A DNA stretch of 64,000 nucleotides from Coriobacteriaceae bacterium AM48-5 (GCA_027669525.1 JAQEDJ010000002.1:1-64000), one strand, 5' to 3'. Shown: positions 1 through 8,431, counted from the stretch's first letter. Notes: generated from the sequence alone by a model not told the origin. Numbers and translations: made by a program.

Positions 1-1
1 C

Positions 2-346
2 GACTGCCTGGGCTGCGGCGGCATGCCCGAGGGCAGCTACACCAGTGGCGGCATGGACGTCATCATGAAGGACAACCTGTGCTGGCTCGCCGACGGCAAG
101 AGCATTGCCGGCTCGGTGCTTACGCTTGCCCAGGGTGTCAAGAACATCGTCGACTGGGGCATCGCCAGCGCCGATATCGCCATTCGCATGGCAACCGAGG
201 TGCCGGCACGCTCCGCGCACATCGAGGATAAGTGCGGCAGCATCATGCCGGGTCGCGACGCCGACTTTGTCGTGTTCGACCATGAGCTCACCCTCGTCGA
301 GACGTATGTTGGCGGCCAGAGCGTCGGCAACGCCTTTACCGAGTAA
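2..346 (+). CDS. nagA: N-acetylglucosamine-6-phosphate deacetylase, C-terminal part
   Basis: This is the C-terminal 114 residues of an amidohydrolase-family NagA, which deacetylates GlcNAc-6-phosphate to glucosamine-6-phosphate in the cytoplasm. The 5' end lies before the window and the frame is open from base 2. The tail shows the family's closing pattern: a helix with repeated MATEVPAR, then KCGSIMPGRDADFVVFD, the metal-hydrolase motif in which the beta-sandwich returns, and a final ETYVGGQ strand. A strong hairpin follows the stop. A shorter decayed copy of the same C-terminus lies at 3075-3203 (31 of 42 residues identical), so the locus has been rearranged. Confidence 0.85.
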   Translation, partial: DCLGCGGMPEGSYTSGGMDVIMKDNLCWLADGKSIAGSVLTLAQGVKNIVDWGIASADIAIRMATEVPARSAHIEDKCGSIMPGRDADFVVFDHELTLVETYVGGQSVGNAFTE

Positions 347-358
347 CGATAGAAAAAG

Positions 359-390
359 ACGGCGGGCCCGAATCTGCTCGGACCCGCCGT
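359..390. terminator. Bidirectional hairpin terminator between convergent genes
   Basis: An 8-bp perfect stem (ACGGCGGG paired with CCCGCCGT) sits between the convergent nagA and flavodoxin genes, with an A-run on its left side that would be a U-tract for the minus-strand transcript. Confidence 0.7.
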
Positions 391-421
391 ATGGGTTAAA
401 CGCTCAAAAGCACCTTCACAG

Positions 422-1006
422 TTACAGCTTGTTAGCAATCTTCTTTGCCGTGCGCTTAACGCCGGCCACCAGGCCTCCGGCAGGATGCTCCTTCTCGTAT
501 GCTAGGCGCTTCTCGCGCTTGGCGTACTCTTCGACGATGATGTCGCCATACTCGTCTTCGATCTTGTCGAAGAAGTCGACGGCACCCTTAATTTCCTCAG
601 CGGTCGGGTGTCCCTTTTGGACACCGCCGGCGAGTTTGAACGGCCCCCACGTATCAAAGCCGGGGCAGCCGTAGACGCCCATAAAGATGGCCTGCCTCAT
701 GCGGCAGATGCCATCGATATCCTTGCCGTACCACTTGTTTTTGCCACCGTAGGTCATAAGGCCAAACACCTTGTCCTGCGGCTGCAGCACGTTCGTGAGC
801 ACGCGTGCCATGTCCTTGTCGATTTCGGAGTAATAGATGCCCGTGGCGACGCCGATCAGATGGTATTCGTGCAGGTCGGGGTACTCGTTTTTACCGAGTG
901 ACTTCACGTCGAGGGTATCGATTTCGGGGTGCGCCTCGACGATGGCGTCCACGAGCTTTTTCGTATTGCCGTGGTGGCGTGAGGCATAAAGGATGATGGT
1001 TCGCAT
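422..1006 (-). CDS. Flavodoxin-family protein
   Basis: A 194-residue cytoplasmic FMN-binding electron-transfer or quinone-reductase-like protein. The N-terminus has a flavodoxin phosphate-binding loop (ASRHHGNTKK, residues 8-17) after a short beta strand, and a second flavin-contact region appears in MTYGGKNKWYG. The C-terminus is basic and lysine-rich. The start was chosen at 1006 because a purine-rich ribosome site (GAAAGG) lies just upstream and the flavodoxin fold begins there, although the frame is open much further upstream. It is convergent with nagA and divergent from the lacX copy. The electron partner is unknown. Confidence 0.8.
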   Translation of the reverse strand: MRTIILYASRHHGNTKKLVDAIVEAHPEIDTLDVKSLGKNEYPDLHEYHLIGVATGIYYSEIDKDMARVLTNVLQPQDKVFGLMTYGGKNKWYGKDIDGICRMRQAIFMGVYGCPGFDTWGPFKLAGGVQKGHPTAEEIKGAVDFFDKIEDEYGDIIVEEYAKREKRLAYEKEHPAGGLVAGVKRTAKKIANKL

Positions 1007-1162
1007 AAGAAGGCCTTTCAGCTGTAATTGCATCAATGTCTGTATGGTACCCCGTTGCATGGCTGGGATACCGGACGCATCGATGAACGTGCGGGTTTGT
1101 CCTTTGGTCAGGGCCGAGACGGGTTCTTGCGAGCAAAAAGCAGTTGTTCGAAAGGATGGACA

Positions 1163-2043
1163 ATGGAATACGCTCTCTCCAACGATTCGATTTCTATCAA
1201 GGTCTCCACGGCCGGCGGCTCGTTTACCTCGATTGAGGCTGGAGGTCGCGAGTACTTGTGGCAGGGTGATCCCGCGGTGTGGTTCGGTCAGGCGCCGGTC
1301 TGCTTTCCGATTTGCGGAGGCCTGCGTGATGGTAGCGCCATGACGTTTGCCGGGCATCACGTGAAGCTCGCTCGCCATGGGTTTGCGCGCAAGCAGGAGT
1401 GGAAGCTGCTGAGCCAAGGCGAGAACGAGCTGGCGATGTGCCTGGCTTCGGAGGATAACGCCGCGCTGCTGAGCGATTATCCGTATCCGTTTAAGCTTGT
1501 CGCCCGCTATACGCTCGAGGACGCCGCCGTGCGTGTCTCCTATGAGGTGACCAATGAAGGCACCGAGGACATGCCGTTCTTTATCGGTGGACACCCCGGC
1601 TTTAGGTGCCCGCTCGATGAGGGCGAGGTCTATACGGACTACGAGCTGCGCTTTGAGAAGGACGAGGCTGCGGAGCTCTGCACCGCCGTTCCTTCGACTG
1701 GCTTGATTGATGTGGCAAACCGCTCCAAGAACCCCATGGTGGGGAAGACGTTGCCCCTGTCGCACGAGCTCTTCGATTTTGCGGAGACCATCTTTGACGT
1801 GCTCGAGAGCCGTCAGGTCACGCTTTCCAAAAAGGGCGAGGACAAGGGCGTTCGCCTGAGCTTTGAGGGCTTCCCATATCTCATTGTGTGGAGCAAGCCC
1901 GAGGGCGATTTTGTGGCAGTTGAGCCTGGGGCGGCCTTTCGACCTGCTCCGATGAGGATGACGTGCTTGAGCATAAGCGCGGCTGCCTTGTCGCCAAGCC
2001 CAAGGAGACCGTCGTTCGCTCGTTCACGATTGAAATTCTGTAA
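1163..2043 (+). CDS. lacX: Aldose 1-epimerase family (LacX-like), copy 1, frameshifted
   Basis: A galactose-mutarotase-fold protein of the LacX type, expected to interconvert sugar or sugar-phosphate anomers. The first about 255 codons match the intact 293-residue paralogue at 18998 very closely. After the VEP codons near 1928 the frame breaks, and the remaining residues (CSDEDD, then EIL and stop) are recovered in the next frame. Restoring one base there gives 293 residues, exactly the paralogue length. The start at 1163 has the site AAAGGATGG. It is followed 60 bp later by lacC copy 1. The frameshift is probably a sequencing error, but a real pseudogene cannot be excluded. Confidence 0.8.
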
Positions 2044-2102
2044 TTCCGTTTTGTCGACTCGTATCGCGAGGCACAAGGAGCCTGCGAGATAAGGAGCTAA
2101 AA

Positions 2103-3038
2103 ATGATCCTCACCGTTACGATGAACCCGTCTGTCGATACGCGCTATCAGCTCGATGAGCTCGTTATCGACGACGTCAACCGTGTGACGCCCGAAAAGAC
2201 CGCCGGCGGCAAGGGCCTCAACGTGGCCCGTGTTCTGGGTCAGCTGGGCGACGACGTCGTGGCAACCGGTCTGCTCGGCGGCCACATGGGCGCTTACATG
2301 GCTGAGCTCATGGACGCCAACGGTATTAACAACGACTTTGTGCCCATCAAGGGCGAGACCCGCATCTGCCTCAATATCCTTCATGCCGGCAACCAGACCG
2401 AGCTGCTCGAGAGCGGCCCGACAATTGCCCCCGAGGAGCTCGATGCCTTTACCGCCAAGTTTACCGAGCTTGCGAGCAAGGCCGACGTCGTCACCATCTC
2501 GGGTTCGCTGCCCCGCGGTGTCGAGGCAGACTACTATGCCAAGATCACGGGCATTGCCGAGAACGCCGGTGCCAAGGTGCTGCTCGATACCTCGGGTGCT
2601 TCGCTCGAGGCCGCCCTTAAGTCCGAAATAAAGCCCGAGCTGGTCAAGCCTAACCTGACCGAGATCAACGGCCTTTTGGGTACGAGCTTTACCACCGACG
2701 ATGTGGACGAGCTCCGCGCCGCGCTCGCCTCTGATGCCCGCTTCTCCGATATCCCCTGGGTCGTCGTGTCCATGGGCGCTGCCGGCTCCGTTGGCTTCCA
2801 CAATGGCCGTGCGTTCCGCGCAAAGACGCCCGATATCCCTGCCGTTAACGCCACGGGCTCTGGTGACTCCACTATCGCTGGCTTCGCGCATGCCATTGCT
2901 GCTGGCGCGGACGACGAGACGGTGCTGCGTACCGCCAACACCTGCGGCAAGCTCAATGCCATGGATCCCATGACCGGCCATCTGGTCATGGACCGTTGGG
3001 ACGAGGTCTACAACGGCGTTGTCGTGACCGAGCTGTAA
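2103..3038 (+). CDS. lacC: Tagatose-6-phosphate kinase / 1-phosphofructokinase family (PfkB), copy 1
   Basis: A 311-residue PfkB-family sugar-phosphate kinase. It has the family N-terminus MILTVTMNPSVD, the substrate loop GGKGLNVARVL (about residues 38-48) and the catalytic C-terminal motif NATGSGDSTIAGF with the base Asp. LacC phosphorylates tagatose-6-phosphate to tagatose-1,6-bisphosphate; 1-phosphofructokinases share this family, so the substrate is inferred from the neighbouring LacX and the lac pathway further along. The paralogue at 19933 is the same length and nearly identical over most of its sequence. Confidence 0.85.
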   Translation: MILTVTMNPSVDTRYQLDELVIDDVNRVTPEKTAGGKGLNVARVLGQLGDDVVATGLLGGHMGAYMAELMDANGINNDFVPIKGETRICLNILHAGNQTELLESGPTIAPEELDAFTAKFTELASKADVVTISGSLPRGVEADYYAKITGIAENAGAKVLLDTSGASLEAALKSEIKPELVKPNLTEINGLLGTSFTTDDVDELRAALASDARFSDIPWVVVSMGAAGSVGFHNGRAFRAKTPDIPAVNATGSGDSTIAGFAHAIAAGADDETVLRTANTCGKLNAMDPMTGHLVMDRWDEVYNGVVVTEL

Positions 3039-3074
3039 AAGCCTGGGCGTTGGCCCCGGCATTGCTTGCTAGCT

Positions 3075-3203
3075 CATGTCGACGACAAGTGCGGTAGCAT
3101 TATGCTGGGGCGCGACGCCGAGTTTGTCGTGTTCAATCCCGACCTTACCCTGGTCGAGGCGTATGTGGGTGGCAACAGCGCCGGTAACGCGTTTGCCGAG
3201 TAG
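3075..3203 (+). pseudogene. Decayed C-terminal fragment of a second nagA
   Basis: Forty-two codons ending in a stop (HVDDKCGSIMLGRDAEFVVF, then the EAYVGG tail) match the end of the nagA at 2-346 at 31 of 42 positions. No start, ribosome site or upstream NagA sequence remains; lacC copy 1 stops 36 bp before it. It looks like the tail of a paralogous nagA whose body was removed when the lacX-lacC segment arrived or was duplicated. Confidence 0.75.
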
Positions 3204-3235
3204 CCGCCAAAGAAGCGATCCGAGAGGGGATTTAG

Positions 3236-3709
3236 ATGATTTACGGTGCATTGGGCGATATCGAGGAGTACCGCGGAATGCTCAAGGGCCTCGACGTGCT
3301 GATCGACTGGCTCGAGGAGAACGACCCGGCACAGCTCGAGGTCGGCAGCCATCCGATTTTGGGTGAGAAGGTCTTTGCGAACGTCATGTCTCCCACGACG
3401 CGTCCCGAGGCTGAGGCTCACTATGAGACGCATCAGCGCTATCACGACCTGCAGATCGACGTCGAGGGTCGCGAGGCCTTCAAGGTCGCTACGGGCAGCC
3501 TGACGCTGGTCCAGGAGTTTGACGAGAAGGACGACTATGATCTGGTCGATTCCGACGCCTCGATCGCCGGCGATCTTGCCGACGACAAATTCGCGCTGTT
3601 CGTTGCCGGCGAGCCCCACATGCCCACGCTCGAGTTCCCGGGCGATGGCGCACAGCCGGTCAAGAAGATCTGCTTTAAGTTGCTTGCCGACGCCTACTGG
3701 GAGGAGTAG
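3236..3709 (+). CDS. YhcH/YjgK/YiaL family protein (NanQ/EbgC-like)
   Basis: A 157-residue cupin-like protein of the DUF386 family. Members include EbgC and NanQ, a sialic-acid anomerase, and bind a metal inside a beta-barrel. Residues 64-75 (ETHQRYHDLQID) and the later FVAGEPHMP stretch hold the conserved His, Glu and Asp residues. The start at 3236 follows an AGAGGGGAT ribosome site. It lies just after the nagA remnant, which fits a role in amino-sugar or galactoside anomer handling; the exact substrate is not determined. Confidence 0.8.
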   Translation: MIYGALGDIEEYRGMLKGLDVLIDWLEENDPAQLEVGSHPILGEKVFANVMSPTTRPEAEAHYETHQRYHDLQIDVEGREAFKVATGSLTLVQEFDEKDDYDLVDSDASIAGDLADDKFALFVAGEPHMPTLEFPGDGAQPVKKICFKLLADAYWEE

Positions 3710-3741
3710 CGAGCTGCTCGGCTGAGCTGTTCGTCTGATGG

Positions 3742-3765
3742 CGTGATTCCCCTAGGGAAATCACG
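3742..3765. repeat. CCCTAGGG-centred palindrome
   Basis: A near-perfect 24-bp palindrome with the arms CGTGATT and AATCACG around CCCTAGGG. The same core recurs in the loop of the adjacent terminator (about 3788-3805) and at 31506-31529. Confidence 0.6.
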
Positions 3766-3770
3766 CTAGG

Positions 3771-3816
3771 ACCCCGCCAAACGGGTTTTCCCTAGGGAAA
3801 TCACGTTTGGCGGGGT
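3771..3816 (+). terminator. Rho-independent terminator with CCCTAGGG loop
   Basis: A 13-bp stem (ACCCCGCCAAACG with its complement) is followed by a T-rich run. The loop carries a further copy of the CCCTAGGGAAATCACG sequence. It would end the lacX-lacC-yhcH transcript. Confidence 0.75.
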
Positions 3817-3844
3817 TTTCTGTTTTTGAATAGGGAAGCCTTAT

Positions 3845-4210
3845 TTATTTGCGAAGAACATCGGCTAGCCGCAGGATTGAAATCATCGACCGATAAGTGA
3901 GTTCCACTTTTTCGCCCGCAAGCAGTCGTTTCGAGCCAATCTCATCTAGCCCCACAAGCCGAGAAAACAGCGGGCCGCTCATCGTGCCCTCGTCAATTGA
4001 TTCCCTTATGGTCTTCAAAACGTCCGTATCATGAAGCGATGCCGAGCTGTAGGGGGCAACACGAGCGGAACTCTCAATTAACGACGAGACAAAAGGATGG
4101 AGATGCTTTGGACATAGTCCATCAAACACCACATCCCCATCGTCGTTCGAGCCGACCAGGCGCCAAGTATAGTGATCGACCCAGTCATCTCCGTCATATA
4201 TGGCGTTCAT
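3845..4210 (-). CDS. Hypothetical protein
   Basis: A 121-residue acidic, soluble protein with no family I recognise. It starts MNAIYDGDDWVDHYTW and ends in a helical stretch (RSMISILRLADVLRK). The start at 4210 was chosen because GGGAAG lies 6 bp upstream. It lies 15 bp after the stop of the secreted protein gene upstream on the same strand, so the two are probably co-transcribed. A pairing of an exported protein with a cytoplasmic partner is possible, but no function can be assigned. Confidence 0.5.
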   Translation of the reverse strand: MNAIYDGDDWVDHYTWRLVGSNDDGDVVFDGLCPKHLHPFVSSLIESSARVAPYSSASLHDTDVLKTIRESIDEGTMSGPLFSRLVGLDEIGSKRLLAGEKVELTYRSMISILRLADVLRK

Positions 4211-4224
4211 GAGCAACTTCCCGT

Positions 4225-4734
4225 CTAGAGAGAGAAACCTATTTGGACATCGGGGCGCAAGACCGCAATCCATATCGGGCCTCCAGCAGCTCCAACCCAA
4301 CGCACCACATAGGTTCCCTTTCGTACATGTGTATCAATCTGCCCCGAAATGCCGGTGAATGCAATTCCAGACCCGTTTGTCGGATAGCAATCGACGTATT
4401 TTTGTTTTCCGCTCACAACCTTGTATAGATATATCGTTCCAGCAAAAGAGAAGGGATCGTTCGCAATTTTGTCCGGAAGAACTTGCCACCTCAAAATCCC
4501 GCTACCAATATGGTCAAGCTTGACCGTTCCGCCGTCCCCCTCAAAAGTGGCAAGGGGATTTACCCCAGACTGAGAGTCGGCATCGCCCTCCTTAGCAGTT
4601 ATCAGCAGGCTGCCCGTATAAGACTGCTGAGGCTCACCTTCAGGACAGGCAGCCTCGGCCCAAGAAGGGCCACTCAGGCAGAACAGTCCGAGCAGCATCA
4701 ATACCAACAAAAGAAAACCCTTAGTTCTTTTCAT
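4225..4734 (-). CDS. Secreted hypothetical protein with signal peptide
   Basis: A 169-residue exported protein. It begins MKRTKGFLLLVLMLLGLFC and has a small-residue cleavage region near SWAEA, a classical Sec signal peptide. The mature part is beta-rich with several glycine turns (GTVKLDHIGSG, TYVVRWVGAAGGP) and a Cys pair that could form a disulfide. The start at 4734 has GGGGATAG upstream; an in-frame TTG at 4746 is a weaker alternative. It forms a two-gene unit with the hypothetical gene downstream. Function unknown. Confidence 0.55.
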   Translation of the reverse strand: MKRTKGFLLLVLMLLGLFCLSGPSWAEAACPEGEPQQSYTGSLLITAKEGDADSQSGVNPLATFEGDGGTVKLDHIGSGILRWQVLPDKIANDPFSFAGTIYLYKVVSGKQKYVDCYPTNGSGIAFTGISGQIDTHVRKGTYVVRWVGAAGGPIWIAVLRPDVQIGFSL

Positions 4735-4955
4735 CTCTATCCCCAACGTCTCTCGACATTTGTATATCGTGACTATTTTAGATCTATATGGCCAATTCGA
4801 GCCCTCGCCATGGCATTTGTTGCACTGGGTTTCTTTTCATTAATTTTTCACTTTGGTAAATCCCCGCCCCTAAGCATTAAACCCGAAGTCCACCGAGTGG
4901 GCCGCCGTTGACGTGGCGATGTTTGGATTGGCGCGCACGCACTCAAAATCGGCAA

Positions 4956-4979
4956 CAAAAAAGCCGCCCGAAGGCGGCT
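4956..4979 (-). terminator. Terminator of the tRNA-Thr transcript
   Basis: A hairpin (AGCCGCC, loop, GGCGGCT) is followed on the minus strand by a run of six T residues, immediately downstream of the tRNA gene. Confidence 0.8.
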
Positions 4980-4990
4980 ATCTTGTGTAA

Positions 4991-5066
4991 TGGAGCCAGC
5001 GACCGGGCTCGAACCGGTGACCCCCGCTTTACGAGAGCGGTGCTCTACCAACTGAGCTACGCTGGC
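4991..5066 (-). tRNA. tRNA-Thr (anticodon CGU)
   Basis: Read on the minus strand, the 76-nt gene starts GCCAGCG and ends CGCTGGC, discriminator T and an encoded CCA. The D-arm GTAGCTCAGTTGGTAGAGC, the anticodon stem CCGCT/AGCGG with loop CTCGTAA (anticodon CGT) and the T-arm GGTTCGAGCC are all present. A terminator follows directly. Confidence 0.95.
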
Positions 5067-5273
5067 GGCCATGTGGTGACGCAACTGAAGCGTCAACGGC
5101 TGTCTATGATACGGGACATCGCACATCCGCGCAAGTGCTCTTACGGCTTTTCTCACTTTAAATGCACTAATATTGGAGACGTGGTGTCTACGGCGTTCAT
5201 TTGGCGCTTGACTTGCTGTTGAGTTGGTGACTGACGTCCCGCTCGTATGGGTCTCAAACAGAATGGGGCAGCC

Positions 5274-5756
5274 ATGGCTCAACCCAAGATTCTTCTTACG
5301 CGTATCGATGACCGTTTCATTTACGGGCAAGACGTTGAGCTGTGGAACGAAGCCGTGGGTTCCAATCTTGTCTTAATCGTCAACGATGAGATCGCGGCGG
5401 ATTCGCGCCAATGGGCACCCATGAGGGTGGCGGCGCCAGAAGGCGTTTGGACGCGGTTTTTCTCGGTGCAAAGGACCATCGACATCATTTATACCGCAAC
5501 GCCGCGCCAATGGATTCTCATCATGGTGGCGTCGCCCACGGATGCACTCGCGCTGGTTAAGGGCGGTGTGCCAATAACCAAGATCAGCATCGGCCATATG
5601 CGGGCGAGGGAGGGCAAGCGCTCTGCAACGCCTGCCATTGCCGTAGACGATACGGACATCGCCGCCTTCAAAGAGTTGCAAAAGCTCGGCATAGAGCTAG
5701 AAATCCGTTATCTCCCCAGTTCCGCCCCCGACCCCATTGGCAATCTGTTCAACTGA
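5274..5756 (+). CDS. Orphan PTS mannose/fructose/sorbose family IIB protein lacking the active His
   Basis: A 160-residue protein with the whole IIB fold of the mannose PTS class, including the segments GGVPITKISIG and FKELQKLGIELEIRYLP. In the active loop, where the family reads RIDDRLIHGQV, this protein reads RIDDRFIYGQDV: the phosphorylated His is replaced by Tyr. No IIA, IIC or IID gene is nearby. It therefore cannot run the usual phosphorelay and may be a regulator or decoy. The start at 5274 (MAQPKILL) is preferred over 5247 because the family begins there. Confidence 0.8.
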   Translation: MAQPKILLTRIDDRFIYGQDVELWNEAVGSNLVLIVNDEIAADSRQWAPMRVAAPEGVWTRFFSVQRTIDIIYTATPRQWILIMVASPTDALALVKGGVPITKISIGHMRAREGKRSATPAIAVDDTDIAAFKELQKLGIELEIRYLPSSAPDPIGNLFN

Positions 5757-5829
5757 TCCCTTGGGGACGGAGGAAAACGGATCATTTTGCCCTTGCGAGG
5801 GATGCGCGCGATGCCGCCTGTCAAAAACA

Positions 5830-5969
5830 ATGCCCATTTACTACGTTTGGTCGGCTATCGCCGAGCATGTCGAATTTGAGAAAAACAAAACCGCAGGTAG
5901 ACGGCTTGCGAATTTAACAAAACCCGGTGCATGGTCGAGCACCCCGGGCTAAACGTAGTAAATGGGCAT
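5830..5969. repeat. Variable-arm hairpin element, class A, copy 1
   Basis: A perfect 19-bp inverted repeat (5830-5848 and 5951-5969, ATGCCCATTTACTACGTTT) encloses about 100 bp. Inside is the core AAAACCGCAGG at 5887-5897 and a small CGCAGG/CTTGCG hairpin. It lies between convergent genes. A relative with almost the same arms is at 16117-16246. Confidence 0.7.
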
Positions 5970-6023
5970 AGTTTTGATATGTCACTCATACAGTCACAGC
6001 GAAAATGAGCCAAAAGATGAAAA

Positions 6024-6055
6024 AACGCCCGTCGGCGGTGGTGCCGGCGGGCGTT
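6024..6055 (-). terminator. galM terminator
   Basis: A GC-rich stem (AACGCCCG paired with CGGGCGTT) is followed on the minus strand by six T residues, just downstream of galM. Confidence 0.75.
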
Positions 6056-6081
6056 GCTGTGCGATATGTCGCGTTGTGGGC

Positions 6082-7134
6082 TTAGTGCCTCATAAAGTGA
6101 TATTCGATCACATTGCTATAGGGATGACCCGGCCCCACGATGCCCTGGGGGAACAGCGGGCGGTGCGGCGTGTCGGGGTACATCTCGGCCTCGAGGGCAA
6201 AGCCGGCGCCCCAACCATAGTTGGCGTCGTCCTTGGCGTGCTCGTCGCCCAGCCAGTTGCCGGTGTAGAGCTGCACGCCCGGGGCAGTGGTGTAGTAGTC
6301 CATCTCACGACCGGTCCACATCTCCTCGACGTGCATCGCGCGGCGCAGGTTGCGGCCGTACTGATAGCCATCGATGCACAGGCAGTGATCGTAGCCACGG
6401 GCCTGCTTGATCTGCGGGTCGTCGGCCTCCATGCCGGGTGCGACGGGGCGAAGCTCGCGAAAGTCAAACGGTGTTCCCTCGACCGGAGCAATCTCGCCGG
6501 TGGGGATGTTCTGCTCGTTAATGGGCAGGTAGTGGGCGGCGTTGGCGACAAAGAAATGTTCGCAGTCCATGCCGGCGTTATGGCCTGCAAGGTTAAAGTA
6601 CGTGTGGTTGGTCATGGACACGTAGGTGGCGCGGTCGCTCTCGCAGCCATAATCGATGCGGAAGACGCCGGTGCGCGTAACGGTAAACACGGCCGTAAAG
6701 GTTCGGTTGCCGGGCAGGCCCAGCTCGCCGTCCTTAAGCGAGGTGGTCATGCGCACGGCGTTATGGACCTCGTCGAGCTCAACATCCCACACACGTTTGT
6801 GCAGGCCGTGCTCAAGGTCGCTGTGCAGGTTGTTGGCGCCCTCGTTGGCGGGCATATGCCAGTCCGTGCCGTCGATGGCGATCGTGGCGCCAGCGGTGCG
6901 GTTTGCCACAGGGCCGATGGTCGCGCCAAAGCAGGCGGGGTTGTCAAAGTAATCCTCGAGCTTATCGAAGCCCAGCACCACATCGCGCACGTTGCCGGGA
7001 ATGTCGGGCACATCGATACCAAGCACCGAGGCGCCATAGTCCATAATGCGAACGCAGATCTCGGGCCCGTCGAGGGTGTAACGATGAACGGGGGTACCGC
7101 ACGGCGCGGTGCCGAAAAGCTCGGAAGTGATCAT
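6082..7134 (-). CDS. galM: Galactose mutarotase (aldose 1-epimerase)
   Basis: A 350-residue cytoplasmic mutarotase that converts beta-D-galactose to the alpha anomer used by galactokinase. It carries GPVANRT near residue 80, the catalytic His region NHTYFNLAGH, and the catalytic Glu region GFALEAEMYPD near the C-terminus. The start at 7134 has AGGAACC upstream; the frame is open a further 20 codons, but those do not resemble GalM. It is divergent from a DeoR regulator that could control it, and it completes the Leloir set with galK and galT at 21.5-24.4 kb. Confidence 0.9.
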   Translation of the reverse strand: MITSELFGTAPCGTPVHRYTLDGPEICVRIMDYGASVLGIDVPDIPGNVRDVVLGFDKLEDYFDNPACFGATIGPVANRTAGATIAIDGTDWHMPANEGANNLHSDLEHGLHKRVWDVELDEVHNAVRMTTSLKDGELGLPGNRTFTAVFTVTRTGVFRIDYGCESDRATYVSMTNHTYFNLAGHNAGMDCEHFFVANAAHYLPINEQNIPTGEIAPVEGTPFDFRELRPVAPGMEADDPQIKQARGYDHCLCIDGYQYGRNLRRAMHVEEMWTGREMDYYTTAPGVQLYTGNWLGDEHAKDDANYGWGAGFALEAEMYPDTPHRPLFPQGIVGPGHPYSNVIEYHFMRH

Positions 7135-7340
7135 TTGGTTCCTAACATCGAGGTATTTCCGACAAACTGTAGCGCGAACAGGCGAGATTATCACTACACC
7201 CCACTAAAGCTGGGGGCATTTTTCTCAAAAAAGTGATGATTGGAGCTGTGCGGGCGTTCATTTTTGACGCGTACGAGTCTGATACAATTTGTTCGTTACT
7301 GTTTGAATGATATGCGCGCAAAGAACGGCGAGGATTCATC

Positions 7341-8105
7341 GTGATTAAGGCAGAGCGTCAGGATAAGGTTCGTCAGCTGCTCGAGGAGCAGGGCACGGTT
7401 TCGGTTAAAGAGATTTCTGATGCGTTAGGCGTCTCGGATATGACGATCCGCCGCGATCTTGAGGAGCTTGCGAGCCTAGGCGAGATCGAGCGCGTGCACG
7501 GCGGAGCCCGCAGTGCACAGGGCCGTCCCCACGCTATGCTGCGCCATGAGTACTCGCACAGCGAAAAGCGCACCAAGCATGCCGAGGAAAAGCTGCAGAT
7601 CGCACGCCGCGCTGTGGAGCTTATCGAGGAAGGCTCGACCATCTTTTTGGGCCCGGGCACCACGGTTGAGCAGATGGCCTCGATGCTGCCGGCGTTTCGC
7701 CTGCGCATTGTGACCAATTCGCTTTCGGTGTTTAACCTGCTCGAGGCGCGCGAAGACTGCGACCTGTGCCTCGTGGGCGGCATGTATCGCCGTCGCACCG
7801 CCGCCTTTGTGGGCCCCATGGCCGAGGACACCCTGCGCGCGCTGGGCATCGATGCGGCGTTTATCGGCGCTAATGGCATTTTGGACGGCGACGTGTCCAC
7901 GTCTAACATGGAAGAGGGCCGCATCCAGCAGCTCGCCTTTAGCAAGGCTGACTCGCGCTATCTGATCGCCGACTCCAGCAAGATCGGCAAGCGCGACTTC
8001 TACACCTTCTGCCGCCTGGACAATTTGGACGCCGTGGTGTGCGAGCCGGGTATTGCTGATGGAGATCGCGCCGCCATCGAGGAGCACACGCAGGTCATCT
8101 GCTAG
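7341..8105 (+). CDS. DeoR-family transcriptional regulator
   Basis: A 254-residue sugar-responsive repressor. The N-terminal helix-turn-helix (SVKEISDALGVSDMTIRRDL, about residues 18-37) is followed by the DeoR wing (LGEIERVHGGA). The C-terminal half has the sugar-phosphate-binding DeoRC fold (IFLGPGTTVEQMAS). The effector in this family is often a phosphorylated sugar such as tagatose-6-phosphate (known for LacR). It is divergent from galM over about 200 bp, which suggests control of galM and perhaps the lac/tagatose genes. The specific target is inferred only. Confidence 0.85.
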   Translation: MIKAERQDKVRQLLEEQGTVSVKEISDALGVSDMTIRRDLEELASLGEIERVHGGARSAQGRPHAMLRHEYSHSEKRTKHAEEKLQIARRAVELIEEGSTIFLGPGTTVEQMASMLPAFRLRIVTNSLSVFNLLEAREDCDLCLVGGMYRRRTAAFVGPMAEDTLRALGIDAAFIGANGILDGDVSTSNMEEGRIQQLAFSKADSRYLIADSSKIGKRDFYTFCRLDNLDAVVCEPGIADGDRAAIEEHTQVIC

Positions 8106-8125
8106 TTCGTACTGCGGGAGATATC

Positions 8126-8431
8126 TTAGACCAAGCGGGCGTAGTCCTGTGACTGGTGAAAGACGTGGGCAATATAGATTGTTTCGTGCTCAAACTTGTA
8201 TAGACACACGTAGTTGTTGACGGGAAACGATCGGTAATTACGTGCCGCCAGCTCTTGCATGTGTGAGAGAGGTCGTAGGAGCGGCTGCTCGCGAAGCAAA
8301 TCAAGCTGATATTCAAACTCGGCGACAAAATTGCCCGCTGCGCGCGGATTCTTGAGGATTTGGGCAAGGTATCCGACGATACTCTCGTACTCATATCGCG
8401 CGCTTTTGAGTATTACGACGTTATAGGTCAT
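8126..8431 (-). CDS. RelE/ParE-family toxin
   Basis: A 101-residue basic protein with the ParE/RelE layout: the N-terminal strand YNVVILKSA, a helical hairpin (ESIVGYLAQILKNPRAAGNF) and C-terminal strands containing ARNYRSFPVNNYVCLYKF and YIAHVFHQSQDYARLV. Such toxins cleave mRNA on the ribosome or poison gyrase. It overlaps the antitoxin stop by about 11 bp, the usual translational coupling. It is adjacent to the 43-bp palindromes and the ATPase island. Confidence 0.85.
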   Translation of the reverse strand: MTYNVVILKSARYEYESIVGYLAQILKNPRAAGNFVAEFEYQLDLLREQPLLRPLSHMQELAARNYRSFPVNNYVCLYKFEHETIYIAHVFHQSQDYARLV

